Below are positions 48,588 to 61,479 of a stretch of DNA of 64,000 nt, piece after piece; positions within the stretch are counted from its first letter, which is position 1, and each line of letters begins with the position of its first letter. The translations under genes were made by a program, and so were the position numbers. Under the pieces are notes generated by a model that was not told the DNA's origin, ran no database searches, and worked only from the letters and a program-made list of their open reading frames with translations. This DNA comes from Acorus gramineus. Lineage: Eukaryota; Streptophyta; Magnoliopsida; Acorales; Acoraceae. The DNA lies in contig JAUJYN010000022.1 of NCBI GenBank assembly GCA_030737835.1, forward strand, positions 898,712 to 962,711, in the 5' to 3' direction.

Positions 48588-51500
48588 TGTCACGCCCCAG
48601 GCATCCCCGAGACGTGGCAATAATAAATAAGATATCAGCTATCAATACCTGAGGTCAATAAGGACACCAACAACAATACACAAGGCGTCAAAGCAAGATA
48701 AAGATAACTGACTGAAAAGCGGAAGCATAATATATAACAATGTATGTAAATCAAAAACATTATTACAGACCCGAATACACAATCAATGTCCTGTGGAAGC
48801 CAAGTCTAGACCAAAGAAAAATACAACCTGTGCCACATGCACGATTTACAAAGCATAAAAAGACTCTAGGAATGCTGACAGCCTCACACTCGCCACCCGC
48901 CGGAAGAACGCTCCACGCCCATAAGACCACGCCACAGGAAAGCTCCAGCTCCACGCCCAACACTGCCCCTGAAAAAAAACAGTATGCGAGGGGTGAGCTA
49001 CAAGCTCAGTGAGTGGCTGGAAACCAATCACCATTCTACAGATCAATACATAAATCAGTTCCCTTTTTCAAGGAAAAACATGGGTAGAAACCCAATGATC
49101 ACTGGGTCACGCGGCAGCGCGACCAACCTCACCCCCACCCTCACTCCCGAAAGGAGTCTCTTGGGACTTATGGGGAGAGACCATACCGTCGGTCGAAGAG
49201 ACCCGGATTTACTGGTCAAGAGCCCATGCCGTCGGTCGAAGAGACCCGGACTTACTGGTCTACTCAACACTACTGGATCATCTACATCTGGATAATTGCC
49301 CATCGATGTCCTTCAACATCTATCACAAGACCGGACCCAACACCTATGGGAACGGTCGAACAACGAATGGGTCACGATGGACGCGTCTTCGCCTCATCCA
49401 CACCCTCACTCCTGAAAGGAGACATCTTGGGACTTTGGGAGAGACTTAGACTGCTCTACACCCCTGGTCCACCGGTAGCCTCTCCCTGGCCTGTAAAGTC
49501 GGGGAGTTCCTACATCAGATCCAACGAAGGGGAGAGCGATTCCACGCTCCTGACATCATTCGTTAGCCCTCTTCCGGGTACCCTCTACCTGGCCACACAC
49601 TCAGTGAATGGCACCAAACTATGCATCACAAATCATATGAACCCCAAATCAATCATAGCCTCTAAGTGGCAATGACTACACGAACCAATGGGTCGCTACA
49701 TCGCCGACCCACCACACCCTCACCCTCACCCGCACAGGGTAACATGGGCTTTTGGGACTGACTAGGCTGTTAATCACCCTTGGTCCACCGATAGTCTCTC
49801 CTCCACTCCGTAGGCCGCCTGGTCTACTCCCACAATTCAGCACAGTCCGAACCCAAATCAGGAGGTGCCTACTGATGGGAGCCCTCTGTCAGAAAGGCCT
49901 GTCTAACGCTGGGGCAGTCTCTATACGGATCCAACGAAGGGAACAGAAACAGCCTACCCACATGGATACGATCCACTTGGATCCGCCGACACCGATCTCA
50001 ACTCTATAAATGTCATGAATTCTTCAGAATTCCTCCAGGGCGCATAACTAAGATGCGGGGAAACACATATTATAATAACGAGGTTATAATATTATCGGGA
50101 AAAGAAACCTTGGGAGGGCACCATGAGGTCCCGATATAGGATATCCCGACAACCAAACAAGGAACACGGAGTACCCTAGCCCGGGTCTCAACGCTGATCT
50201 CGCAAGGCCCCTTATAATATTCCCTAAGGCATGCTAATAATCATATAATCATATCATCCCATCTTGATTTAAACAAATTAAACTAAATGGGAACATGCAT
50301 AGGTCAAGGCTTTCCTAGCATGAAACATGGTGACTAAACATGCATAGGCCGCTATACATGATATATCATATTTATCATGCATGCATGGATCAAGGCCTTT
50401 AAGTACAAGACATGGTTTCCAGGCTTGTACAGGCCTCTATACATGATGTATGGGTGCATATCCCTAACATACAAGTCTAGGGAGGCATGCATAGCATCAT
50501 ATTGATCACATAATGGTGCATATATAGCTTCTATTTGATCACATAAGGGTGCATGCATAGCTTCTATTTGATCACATAAGGGTGCATGCATAGCTTCTAT
50601 TTGATCACATATAATAGCTAGGGGACCCCATCGATGCGCGACGCGCGTCTACGCGGGTCGAGCGCATCCCTAGAGAGGGGGGGGGGATTGGAATCAAACC
50701 ACTCACCATTCTACCCTGGACCTCGCGCATCCCATCCGACGAGATCTGCAAGGTAGGGGCATCGAACTGGTGAGAAACAACACAATTTATACATAGAAAT
50801 GATTAGAAATACCCCACACTCGGACAAGCATGCATACGGGCTCGCACGCATGCGAGCACGCGCGTACGCACGCGAGTCCGAGTGCCCCGACACCTACCCG
50901 AACCCTCGGGCAGCCACACGCATGGCCCCCCGCACACGCACGCACGAATGCGCACGCACGCACACACCCCAGCACGCGCACGCACTGGTCCCCAGCTCCG
51001 CACCCAGGCGCATGCCCAGGCGCCCTGCCCCGCGCCCAGGCGCATTGCCCCGGCGCCCTGCCCGAGCGTGCGCACGCTCGCGCGCACGGCCCGCGCGCCC
51101 GCGCGCACCCTCGCTCGCACCCCCGCTTACGCCTGCACCCGCGCGTGACTGCTCCCCCGATTGCACCCGCCAGCGCCTGCCTGCGCGCGCGCCTGCGTGG
51201 GCACGTGCGCAGACTGCGCCCAGCGCGCACCTGCGCGGGCACGCGCTCAGACTGCGCCCAGCGCGCACCCAAGCCATCCTAACCCCTTTTTCACCCTTCC
51301 CAACCCCTCACACACACCCTAACCCAACTACCTAGCATGCATGACCTCCCAACCAACCCCTTAAGCCAAGAAAACCAAGAAAGAAGGGGAGGAGCTCACC
51401 TTGGAAGGGGAACGAAAGGGGGAGGTTCGGGGGCCCTTCGCGCACCGAAACGCCGCCACCGGGACCACCACCACCACCACCACCTCTCCTCGGCCTCCTC

Positions 51501-52220
51501 ACCCTCCATGGTAGCAAAACAGGGGGGGGGGGGAACATGCAAAGGGAGCTTGAGAGAGAGGGGAACAAACACAATAACACATGAACTCACCAACACCTCC
51601 TCCTCCACCACCTCCTTCACCATCTCTCACTGGGGCATTTGAACAAACACAAGGGGGGCTTGAAAGGGTGAAAGAGAGAGCCTCAGCAGAGGTTTACGTG
51701 GGGGGTGAGAAGGGAGAGATAGAGAGAGAGGATATTTATCAAAATATCTTAAGGAGAAATGACTAGGTCGCCCCTCGACTAGAAATTCTATGAAAGCTTC
51801 ACTGGAACAGCCATAACTTCCCCGATACAGCTCCGAATTGCTTGATTTCAAAACCGATGGAAAGCTAAGAAGATTATCTACAACTTTCATGTTTATGCCA
51901 TGAGTAGATAATCCCTCTAGCTAATCCGAAATTAGAGCTAAACATGGAACAGGGCTGCTGCCAGAATTTCCATCCCTGGGGTATACTTGGAAAAATACCC
52001 ATAACTTTTACTACAAGAATCTAGTTGATCTGATTCCACTTCTGCACGAAAGCTAACTCAAAACTGGACAAGTCATAATAAAATCATAATTAAACCTCTT
52101 CATCTTGGATTTTAACAAAATCAAATCCAAATACCAAATCAGGAATACATAACTTAGAGAAAAAAATTATGTACCCAAATTTTTTTCAAACAGAGCGTTC
52201 CAAATGACACAGGCACAACA
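48588..52220 (-). repeat. Type-C solo LTR (3633 bp), mosaic in block 2
   Basis: TSD GTTAC: 48583-48587 on the left; on the right 52221-52222 plus 55686-55688, split by the next insertion. Opens TGTTGTGCCTGTGTCATT on the minus strand at 52220. Block 1 50746-51399 (654 bp), micro-exon 50707-50745, block 2 48969-50706. At about 49592/49593 it switches from type-B/C to type-A block-2 sequence (CCACACACTCAGTGAATGG), so it holds two consecutive versions of the same module. Confidence 0.9.
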
Positions 52221-52222
52221 GT

Positions 52223-55200
52223 TGTTATATTTGTGTCACTTTTAACATGCTGGTAACCGTTGGAGCGATCTGGCAGTTTTTCAATTTTTTTCGGTTTTCG
52301 ATCGGAACCGCTAATTTTTGGACTGTTAGCTATCGTCCTGAGTTAGAGGACTCCGATTGGGAATCTAACTGCATATTTGGTGTCCTGGTGCCATTTTAGG
52401 CCTCTCACAAAAATTTCATCGAATTCCGGTAACGTTTTCAAAATTTCACAGTTCCGGGGCGTATCCGGGTTTTTAAGTCGCTTACTATATAAAGGAAATC
52501 TAATTTTTGAGTGAGCACTATTCATCATCCCTACCATTGGGATTTTCTCTCTCCCCTCTCTCCTTTTCTCACTTTTGAGCCCCTTAGACCCCTCAAACCT
52601 AAAAACCTAAAGCATAGGAAGTGTAGATCGGGTCCCGATCTACACCCCGGTGCTTTCAAATCCCGATTCCGGTGAGATTAGCCCCTCCGTCCCCCCTCTC
52701 TTCTCCTCTGTTTTGGACCATTTCGAGGGCCAAGATAGATCCAGGTGGTGGAAGCCCTTGGGGAGAGGTTTCGGTACGCAGAGGGCAACCGGACTTCCCT
52801 TCTTCCCCTCGGTAAGCCCTCTTTCCCCTCTTTTATTGCATAGATGCTTGTTAGGAGGTCGAATTTGGGGTTGGGAGGCAGTGGGCGGCGGTGGGTGGCC
52901 GTCGGAGGGCTGTGGTGGTGGTCGGAAGCCTTGGGGTGGTCGGTGTTGGTGGTAGAGGAGCTCGAGTAGGGAGCTAGGCTGTCCGGGCAGGGTGTTCGGC
53001 AGCCCCGGGAGGTTTGGCAGCAGGCGCAGCAGGTGGGCGCACCAGGTGGCCGGGCGCGCGGGTGCGTGCGCGTAGGCGTGCGCGCGGCGTGCGCTCGGGT
53101 GGTGCTGCAGGCGTGCTGGGCGTGCAGGGCGTGCAGAGTAGACTGGCAGGGCTAGCTTGGGTAGGATAGCTGGGCTGTACGCACGGGCAGGCCGGGCTGG
53201 CAGGCTGGGGCGCAGGCGAGCAGGGCAGGAGGTGCTCGGGCATCAGGTGAGCAGTGCCGGGCGTGCAGGCGAACGGTGCTCGGGCCACTCGGCGATGCGT
53301 GCAGGCAGGCAACTCGGGCAGCAGCGTGGGCATGCTGGCAGGCGCGCTGGGCACGTGCTGCCAGGAGCGCTGGGCGCGTGTTGCGCGTGCGTGCGCGTGG
53401 GCGCTGGGTGAGGGTCCCGGGTGCTGGGCGCTGAGCGCTGGGAGTTGGTCGCGGATACCGGGTGTGCTGGGCGAGGGTGCTGAGCGCTGGGCGCAGGGGC
53501 GCTGGGCGCTGGGCACCGCAGTGGTGTATGCGCGCGGGGCGCTGGGTTTAGGCGCAGGCATGCGCGCGGTGAGGAGGGTAGAGGCTGGTGGTGCGCGCGG
53601 GGTGCGCGCGGGGCGAGGTGGTGCGCGCGGGGCGTGCGGGGTGAGACGCTGCGCGCGGGGCGTGCGGGGTGTTCGCGGGCCAGCGCAAGGCGTGCGGGGT
53701 GTGCGCGGGCGGCTGCGCTGGGGCGCAGGGGGCGCGCGGTGCACCCGGGAGGCTAGGCGGCGTGTCCAGGCGGCGGGCAGGGGCCTGGCAGTGCGCTTGG
53801 GTGCGCGGGCGGTGGCGCGGTGGCGCATCCGGGGGCGGGTGGCCGTGCGGGTGGTTGCCGGCCGTGCGGGTGGTAGCCGGAGTGCTCGGGCTAGCGTGCG
53901 TGCAGGTCGTATGCACGTTTGCCCGAGCGTTAGGTGTTTAGTTGTGGGTTTTGTATGTTTGGGTATTTTAGAGTATTTATGTATTGTTCTCACCATATTG
54001 AATGTCTGTCTTGCAGATCTGGACGGACGGTCGCGCGACGACCCAGATACCGGTGAGTGGGACAATCCAACCCAGTAGAGGGTCATACGCATTTGGGCGT
54101 ATACCGACCTCTCCTGGGTACCATGGATGAATATTAACCGGCAGTAATATGTAATCCATGCTTGCATGATTTAAATGTAGAATGCATGCTACCCTAGTCT
54201 TTGTATGTTAGGGACTTGCACCCATAGGATAGGTGTAAGAGCCATGCACCATGCCCCTGTTTTCATGTTAGGAAACCTCGGCCTATGCATGCGTCCTACT
54301 AGTTTATTTATTAAATTAAATGCTAGTGTATGTTAAATCGCATGCCTTAGATAATATTATCGGGAGGAGCCTTGCGAGGTCGACATTGAGACCCGTGTGA
54401 GGGTACTCCGTGGTTGTCGGGATGTCCTGTATCGGGACCTCGTGCTGCCCTCCCAAGGTTTCTAGTCCCAGTAATATTATAAGTAATGTTATATAACTGG
54501 TATGATTATTAGCAATTTTAGTGAATATTGTAGGGGAGGGGCCTTGCGAGGACAGCGGTGAGACCCGGGTTAGGGTACTCCGTGTTCCTTGTTTGGTTGT
54601 CGGGGTATCCTATATCGGGAACTCACGCCGCCCCCCCGAGTTCTTTCCCCCAGTGATATTACAACCTTGCTTTTATTGTACATATTCCCCGCATCTTGGT
54701 TATGCGCCCTGGAGGAACTCTGAAGAGTTCATGGCATTAGAGTTGTAGAGATGTGTTGTCGGCGGATCCGAGTGGATCATATGCGTATGGATAGGCTGTT
54801 CTGTTTCCCTTCGTTGGATCCATGTAGAGACTGCCCCAGCGTGATAAGGTCGTCCCTTTCGAGGGCTCCCATCAGTAGGCGCCTCCCGATATTTGTGACG
54901 GACTGCGCTGAAGTTATGGGTGAAGGCCAGCGGCCTACGGAGTGGAGGAGAGACTATCGGTGGACCAAGGGTGACCAACAGCCTAGTCAGTCCCAAAATC
55001 CTATGTCACCCGTGGTAGGGTGAGGGTGAGGGAGTAGTGGGTTGGCGATGAGCGACCCACTGGTTTTGTGATTGGATGATTATCAGTCCCAATAGCCTAT
55101 GTCACCCATTGATGGGTGAGGGTGAGGGTGTGGTGGTTCGGCGAGGTACGAACAACTGGAGTATGTTGTTATGTCACTTAGAGGCTGGATAAATAATGGA

Positions 55201-55680
55201 ATTGTGGTAAATATTGTCTATGATGCATGGGTTGTGCTGTTCACTGAGCATGTGGCTCACCCCTCGCATATGTTTTTCCCCAGTTGCCACTGAGCCAGAG
55301 CCGGAGCAGCAGTTGGAGCCTTCCGAGGGATTCCTTCAGTAGCGGAGCAGCGCTACGTTCCGCGAGTGCTAGAGGTTATCAGCATCCCTTCTTGACTGTA
55401 TGTATTTTACTTTCGTGCTTGGCACGCGTTTGTATATATTCAGTTGTATTGGTGTATATTGGCTCTCACATGACAGATGATTGAGTATCGAGTCTGTAGA
55501 ATGTTTATTTACAGATTCAGTCGTTTGCTTCCGCATTTGGTGTATATATCATGTCAGCCCCTTTGTTATCTGTGTGTCATTCTGGTTGTTTGTGTATGAT
55601 ATATTATGACCTCCTGTGTAGATTCTGATATTTTATATACACTTGCAGCGTCCCGGGGACGGCCGCCCTAGGGCGTGACA
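52223..55680 (+). repeat. Type-A solo LTR (3458 bp)
   Basis: TSD ACAGT at 52218-52222 and 55681-55685. Opens TGTTATATTTGTGTCACT, closes GGGCGTGACA. TATATAAA at 52486-52493. Block 1 is the longest here, 52812-54016 (1205 bp); micro-exon 54017-54052; block 2 54053-55283; last part 55284-55680. It landed two bases beyond the end of the neighbouring solo LTR, which makes the nesting order unambiguous. Confidence 0.95.
52486..52493 (+). promoter_or_regulatory. TATA box of the type-A solo LTR
   Basis: TATATAAA, followed about 30 bp later by GAGCACTATTCATCATC, the conserved start region of type-A LTRs. Its place about 265 bp into the LTR implies a short U3. Start site inferred. Confidence 0.6.
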
Positions 55681-55685
55681 ACAGT

Positions 55686-58600
55686 TACTCATCAAATTTG
55701 ATGCCCTTAGCTTGCAGTAGCCCTATTCAATGTTTAGCTCACATTGCGGAATAGCTGGAGGGATTATTTGATCTTGGCATAAACATGAAAGTTGTAGATA
55801 ATCTGCTTGGCTTTCCAGTGGACTTTGAATTGTGCAATTCGGAGCTATATTGAGGAAGTTATGGCTGTTCTAGTGAAGCATGTACAGAATTTCTAGTCAA
55901 GGACGAATTGGTCATTTGTATCCCTCTTTTGGATATTTATTTGCCCAAAGAAATATCTCTCTCTCTCTCTCTCTCACTCCCCACGTCTACCACTCTTGGG
56001 TCTCTCTTCTCTCTTTCACACACACCCCCCATGTGTTTGTGTTGAGTCCTCAAGGAGAAGTGAAGGAGAAGGTGAAGACGGAAGCACAAGAAGGTTTGTG
56101 TAGGTGTTGTTGTTGTTATTGTTTCCCCTCTCTCAAGCACCTTTTCATGACCATTCCCCCCCCCCTGATTTGCAGCCAAAGAGGGCTGGTGAGAGGCTGA
56201 AGAGGAGGCGTGGTGGTGGTGGTGGTTGAGGTGGCCGTGGGCGCGTCGAGAGCCCCGCATCTCCCCCTTTCCCTTTCCCTCTTTTGGTAAGTCCTCTTCC
56301 CCTTCTTTTTGATTTTTAGGGCTGTTGGGATGGTTGGGGAGGTCATGCATGCTAGTAGATGAGTTAGAGTGTGTGTGAGGGGTTGGGGAGGGTCAAAAAG
56401 GGGTAAAGGTTGGCTGGGCGCGCGGGCGCCCACGCAGAGGGGCCCTGGCAGGTGCAGGTGGGCGCGCAGGGGCGCGCGGGCGCGTGCGTGAAAGCCCGCA
56501 GGTGTGCGCGTGTGTGCGCGCGGGCGCTGGCGTGAGCGGAGGTGCCCGCGGGGCGTGCGTGGGGAGCGTGCGCGCGCGCGGGGCAGTGCGCATGGGCATG
56601 TGTCTAGGCGCGCGGCTGGGGCCAGCGCGCGCGCCCGCGCGTGCGCGTGCGTGCGCATGCTGGGGCATGCGTGGGGCTGCCCAGGGTCTCGGGTAGGTGC
56701 TGGGGCACCCGGGCATGCGTGCGTACGCGCGTGCTCGCATGCGTGCGAGCCCGTATGCGTGCATGTCTAAGTCTTTGGTATTTCTAATGATTACTAAGTG
56801 TTAAATTGTGATGTTACTCACCAAATTTGATGCCCTTACCCTGCAGATCTCGTCGGATGGGATGCGCGAGGTCCCGGGTAATGGTGAGTGGTTCGATCCA
56901 ATCCCCCCACCCTCTCAGGATGCGCTCGACGCGCGCGTAGTCGCGCGTCGCGCATCGATGGGGCCCCCCTAGCTATACTACTTGTGTAGATAAGTAGTAT
57001 GGCCATGCTTAAGCTATAATATGTAGATATCTTGCATGCTAGGCTTATATACATGTATTGTATTCATGTATGAATGATTGTGTTGCATGAGCCCCTCTAG
57101 TCTGGGTTAATAACGGGCACCTGCCTAATATTCCCTTGCGATAAGATTCGAGGGCGTGGTGTAACTGTTGCGCCCATGCTAATGGGGCAAAGCTATGACC
57201 AGCTTCATGAGATGATGATCTCTCTCGCCCTCTCCCTCTGAACGAACTGAGTAAGTAGATGCGATTTCCTACTCGACTCAGGTTCGTTTGGAATATTGGC
57301 ATGCACCTGTTAGTGCGCGAGATCGCGCTTGACCCTTTCTTTTAAGTTGGCGATATCCAACGCATGCTTAAGTTAGGCCTTGTGATTAATGACCATGTAT
57401 GCATGTTGTATGATTTATTATGATGTAAATCCATGTTAGGGAGTGTCCCTATAATTATTAGATGATTGTGCATATGGTTCATGCACATAGCTGGATATAT
57501 TTATATGCGCATGTTAAAAACTGATAGGCCTATCTGAAATAGGCGTGGGTATGAACCGCTGTCGGGTTGTATCTTATTAGTTAGAGGGCTAGCGATGTGA
57601 TCGCCCCGTGCATCCGAGCGATGCACTCATTTGGAATTCAGGAGAATTCATTAGCTTATGGGATTATTTCTACGTGAGAGCAGAGGCAACCCCTTTGTGT
57701 CTGAGCGACGCAACGGTGTGGGAGTATAGTAGTATTCGATATATCGATAAGTGATTATCAAGAGCAGTTGTTTTTCCATTGGGTTCGCTTTGCGAACATG
57801 GAATGTTTACTCCCAATGTCGTCAATGATGAAGAGGCCCAAGTTGTAGCTGTCCTGGCAGAGGGCTCCCATCCGTAGGTACCACCGATGCATTCGGGAGC
57901 GTACTGATCATGGGAGTATACCAGGTAGAGGCTACCCGGGAGAGGGCTAACGAATGATATTGCGAGCGTGGAATCGTTCTCCCCTTCGTTGGATCCGATG
58001 TAGCAAATCCCCGGCGTTGGGAAAGCTGTCCTGACAGAGGGCTCCCATCCGTAGGTACCACCGATGTGTTCGGAGGGTACTGATCGTGGGAGTATACCAG
58101 GTAGAGGCTACGCGAGGGAAAGGGCTACCGGTGGACCAAGGGTGTAGAGCAGTCTAAGTCTCTTCCAAAAGTCCCAAGAGTCCCTCTGGGAGTGAGGGTG
58201 AGGATGAGGTGAAGACATGTCGCCTCGTGACCCATTCGTTGTTCGTCCGTTCCCATAGTTGTTGGGTCCGGTCTCGTATCGATGTTCAAAGACATCGTGG
58301 GGCAGTTATCCCGATGTAGATGATCCAGTAGTGTTGTGTAGACCAGTAATCCCGGGTCTCCTCGACCAACGGTATGGTCTCTCCCCGAAAGTCCCAAGAG
58401 TCTCCCTCCGGGAGTGAGGGTGAGGTTGGTCGCGCCGCCGCGTGACCCTGTTATCCATGGGTTTCCACCCATGTTTTCCTTGAAAGGAAAGTGCTTATGT
58501 ATTGAACTGTTGTATGGTGATTGGTTTCTAGCCACTCACTGAGCTTGTAGCTCACCCCTCGCATACTGTTTCTTTTCAGGGGCAGTGTTGGGCGTGGAGT

Positions 58601-58962
58601 TGGAGCTTCCCTGTGGCGTGGTCTTATGGGCGTGGAGCGTTCTTCCGGCGGGTGGCGAGTGCGAGGCTGTCAGCAGTCCTAGAGTCATTGTATGTATTGT
58701 AAATCGTGCATGTGGCACAGGTTGTATTTTCTTTGGTCTAGACTTGGCTCTCACAGGACAGTGATTGTGTATTCGAGTCTGTAATAATATTTTTGGTTTA
58801 CAGACATTGTTTATATATTATGCTTTCACTTTTCAGTCAATTATCATTATCCTTGCTTTGCCACCTTGTGTGTTGTTGTTGGAGTCTTTATTGACCTCAG
58901 GTATTGATAGCTGATATTTTATTATTGCCACGTCTCGGGGACGGCCGCCCTGGGGCGTGACA
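55686..58962 (+). repeat. 5' LTR of non-autonomous element 2, resumed and rearranged
   Basis: Runs from the interrupted block 1 to its acceptor CTTGCAG (ends 55717), then jumps back to type-C U3/exon-1 sequence (AGCCCTATTCAATGTTTAGC), so exon 1 and block 1 occur twice. Second block 1 56287-56846 (560 bp), micro-exon 56847-56883, block 2 56884-58579, end 58580-58962. The inverted repeat 56919-56956 and stem TGAGC/GCTCA (about 58539-58553) are present. Net LTR length is about 4.7 kb, the longest here. Confidence 0.85.
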
Positions 58963-61479
58963 AAAGTTGGTATCAGAACCTGGTCCTGTCAGAGCCTAAG
59001 TCTAGTCGTATAGATGATGAGTCGTAGGATTGTCATCTGAGTACTCTTGTTTTAGAAGTTATCTTAGGTTGCTGACATGCCTCCTCGCATCCATTGACGT
59101 GGATGTGACCCCCTGGACCCACCCTTAAGTTGTCGACTGGGTCGACTGATTAAGGTCAGTTGTTGGATCCCTTGTTGTGGGATTAAGGCTTGGGTAGGAG
59201 ATTCTAGCCTAGTAGTGTGATAATGATGAATTGGTCGCAATTTCTAAGGTATGGATTGCGCCTCGAAAATGGAGCTTCTTTCCCGTACATCGGTATTGAT
59301 GGTAACCATGGAGTTCGCGTGCGGCGCCAGTTTCAAGTGTTGAGGATGTGGAGTATTGCTCATTAAGGGGTGATGTCTTCTTCCAGCCTTCCTACTCAGG
59401 ATTAAGGGGCCTTGCAGGGTCAGCGTTGAGACCCGGGCTAGGGTACTCCGTGTTCCTTGTTTGGTTGTCGGGATATCCTATATCGGGACCTCATGGTGCC
59501 CTCCCAAGGTTCTTTTCCCAGTCAAGGAATACCTTTGAAGCATCAAATTGATGATGGATTTTTCCTCTCACTTGGAAGGTGTTGTAGCGAGTGGTGATGC
59601 GTACGATTGGGATTGGGTGCATCCTATTGCAGCTTGGTGGGCGATTGCTTGTGGACTGGGTTCCATAGTGGCATCTGGAGTCGCTTCGATATATCATTGT
59701 GCGTTGTAGCTACCCGGTTGAGGCCAGAGCCCTGTGAGGTGCTCCCAGATACTATGCTTGTTGGTGCGCCCATATGGCAGAGATAGTAGGCTTGGGAGGC
59801 TACCAGGTAGAGGCCACACCGGGAGAGTGCTACTAGATGATGTCGAGAGCGTGGACTCCCCGTGATGAATCTGCCCATGGAGTGCAGGATGCTGGAGTTC
59901 CAATGGTTATAGTTGAGCGACCTATCTCTGGCGGCATGTGAAGCACAGTTGTGGATACTGTCGCGTTTTGCCCCACATGGGTCGTAAATGAGGAGACGCG
60001 ATGCTAACATTCGTGATGGGACTCAACCGCCTTATCAGATAGATGACGTCGCATAGGCATTGTCGAGGTTCGACGACCCCTTATTGCGTGTCTTGTGGAT
60101 TAAGTGTGGTTGAGCAGCTTATCAGGCATGTAAGTGTCATCATGAGCGCCAGCCATGCTCAAGAAGCGGAATCTGGATTTAATTGTTCGAGGTGTTGTTT
60201 TGATCTCCCCGTGGAGGTTGAAGATCAATTACCTTTGCTGCGAATCGATGATTTGTTTGACCAGCTCTAGGAGCAAGTGTCTTCTATTAGATCGATCTTC
60301 GCACAAGGGTACCACAAGTTGGAGATCCGGGAGTTAGACATCCCGAAGATGGCCTTTCATGACCGTTCAGGCACCACGAGTTTTAAGTACTGTTGTCGGG
60401 GTTGACGAATGCGCCGGATGCCTTAGTGGATCTCAAAAGTTTGTTGGGCTTTCGTGGACTACCTTGGGGTAGTCTTCATTGAGATTTCTGTGGTGTGATG
60501 AAAAGGTGATGTGGGTGACCTTGTTTCCCCAGGTTGGCATGCCCTCAGGCAAAGTTCGAGAATCATCATCATCGCGTTGGAAAGCGTCAGTCCATGGAGA
60601 TTCCTCAGCGAACGTGGGAGTGTGTTATCGAGGATTGTTGCGGACTCGCTAATGTCACGTTCGGGTCACGACGCCGTCTAGGTGATCAATGACCGACTGA
60701 CTAAGTCCGCGCTTCCCTCCCTATCCGACTGATTGAGTCTCTGGACGCCTTGACGTGGGTTTTCACCTTCGCGATTGTTCATCTTCATGGCACTCCGGTC
60801 GGCGCTATTTTTGGTTGAGACGCGAGGGTTACTTTGAGGTTGTGGCACAGCCTTGGCAGGCTTTGGCGCGAGCCTCCATTTAAGTATAGCGTTTCATCGC
60901 CGATGGACAGCCAGACAAAGAGGACGATTCAGACCTTGGAGGACGTGCTAAGTGCCTGCATGCTCGATGATGAGGGCAGTTGGGTGAGGCACCACCCATT
61001 TGTTGGGGTATGCCTGCAAGACGACTACCATTCGAGCATCCAAATGGATCTGTGAAAGGCACTCTACAGGCGCAGTTTTATACCTCCCTTGTGTTGGGAC
61101 GGTTGAGGAGCGCCAGTTGGAGAGGCCATAAGTTAGTTGTTTGACCTTGCGGTGGCCAGATTGGTTCGTGTGTGCATCTGCACCTCCCAGAACCGACAGA
61201 AGGGCTACGCAGGTCATCGTCGCCAGGAGCTTACCTTTGGGTTTGGCGATCATATTTTCAAGAAGGTGTCCTTCTTTAAGGGCACCCTCTGTTTCAATGT
61301 TCGGGGCAAGCTAAGTTGGCTCTTTAATGGGACAGCTTCTCGTCATTGAGTTGATTGGGGAGGTGGCTTATCATGTAGCCTTTTCCCCATAGCTGGCTCA
61401 TGCCCACGACGTCGTCCTTGTCTCATGGCCGAGGCGTTATGTCCACGATCCTGCTCGTGTCAGTCTGTTCGACCGCCTC
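58963..61479 (+). mobile_element. Degenerate interior of non-autonomous element 2
   Basis: Primer-binding site TGGTATCAGAAC at 58968-58979. Then the same sequence as 28510-30990 with scattered differences: gag-like ATG at 59077 followed by the same early stop, the captured LTR fragment (59401-59519), and the same reverse transcriptase, integrase and chromodomain-side remnants (for example TTTCATCGCCGATGGACAGC at about 60891). It is cut at 61479, in the chromodomain-side remnant, by a type-A LTR. No intact protein. Confidence 0.88.
58968..58979 (+). promoter_or_regulatory. Primer-binding site (initiator-Met tRNA type)
   Basis: TGGTATCAGAAC, 6 bp after the LTR end at 58962, one mismatch to the plant consensus and at a different base from the site at 28515. 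Confidence 0.88.
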
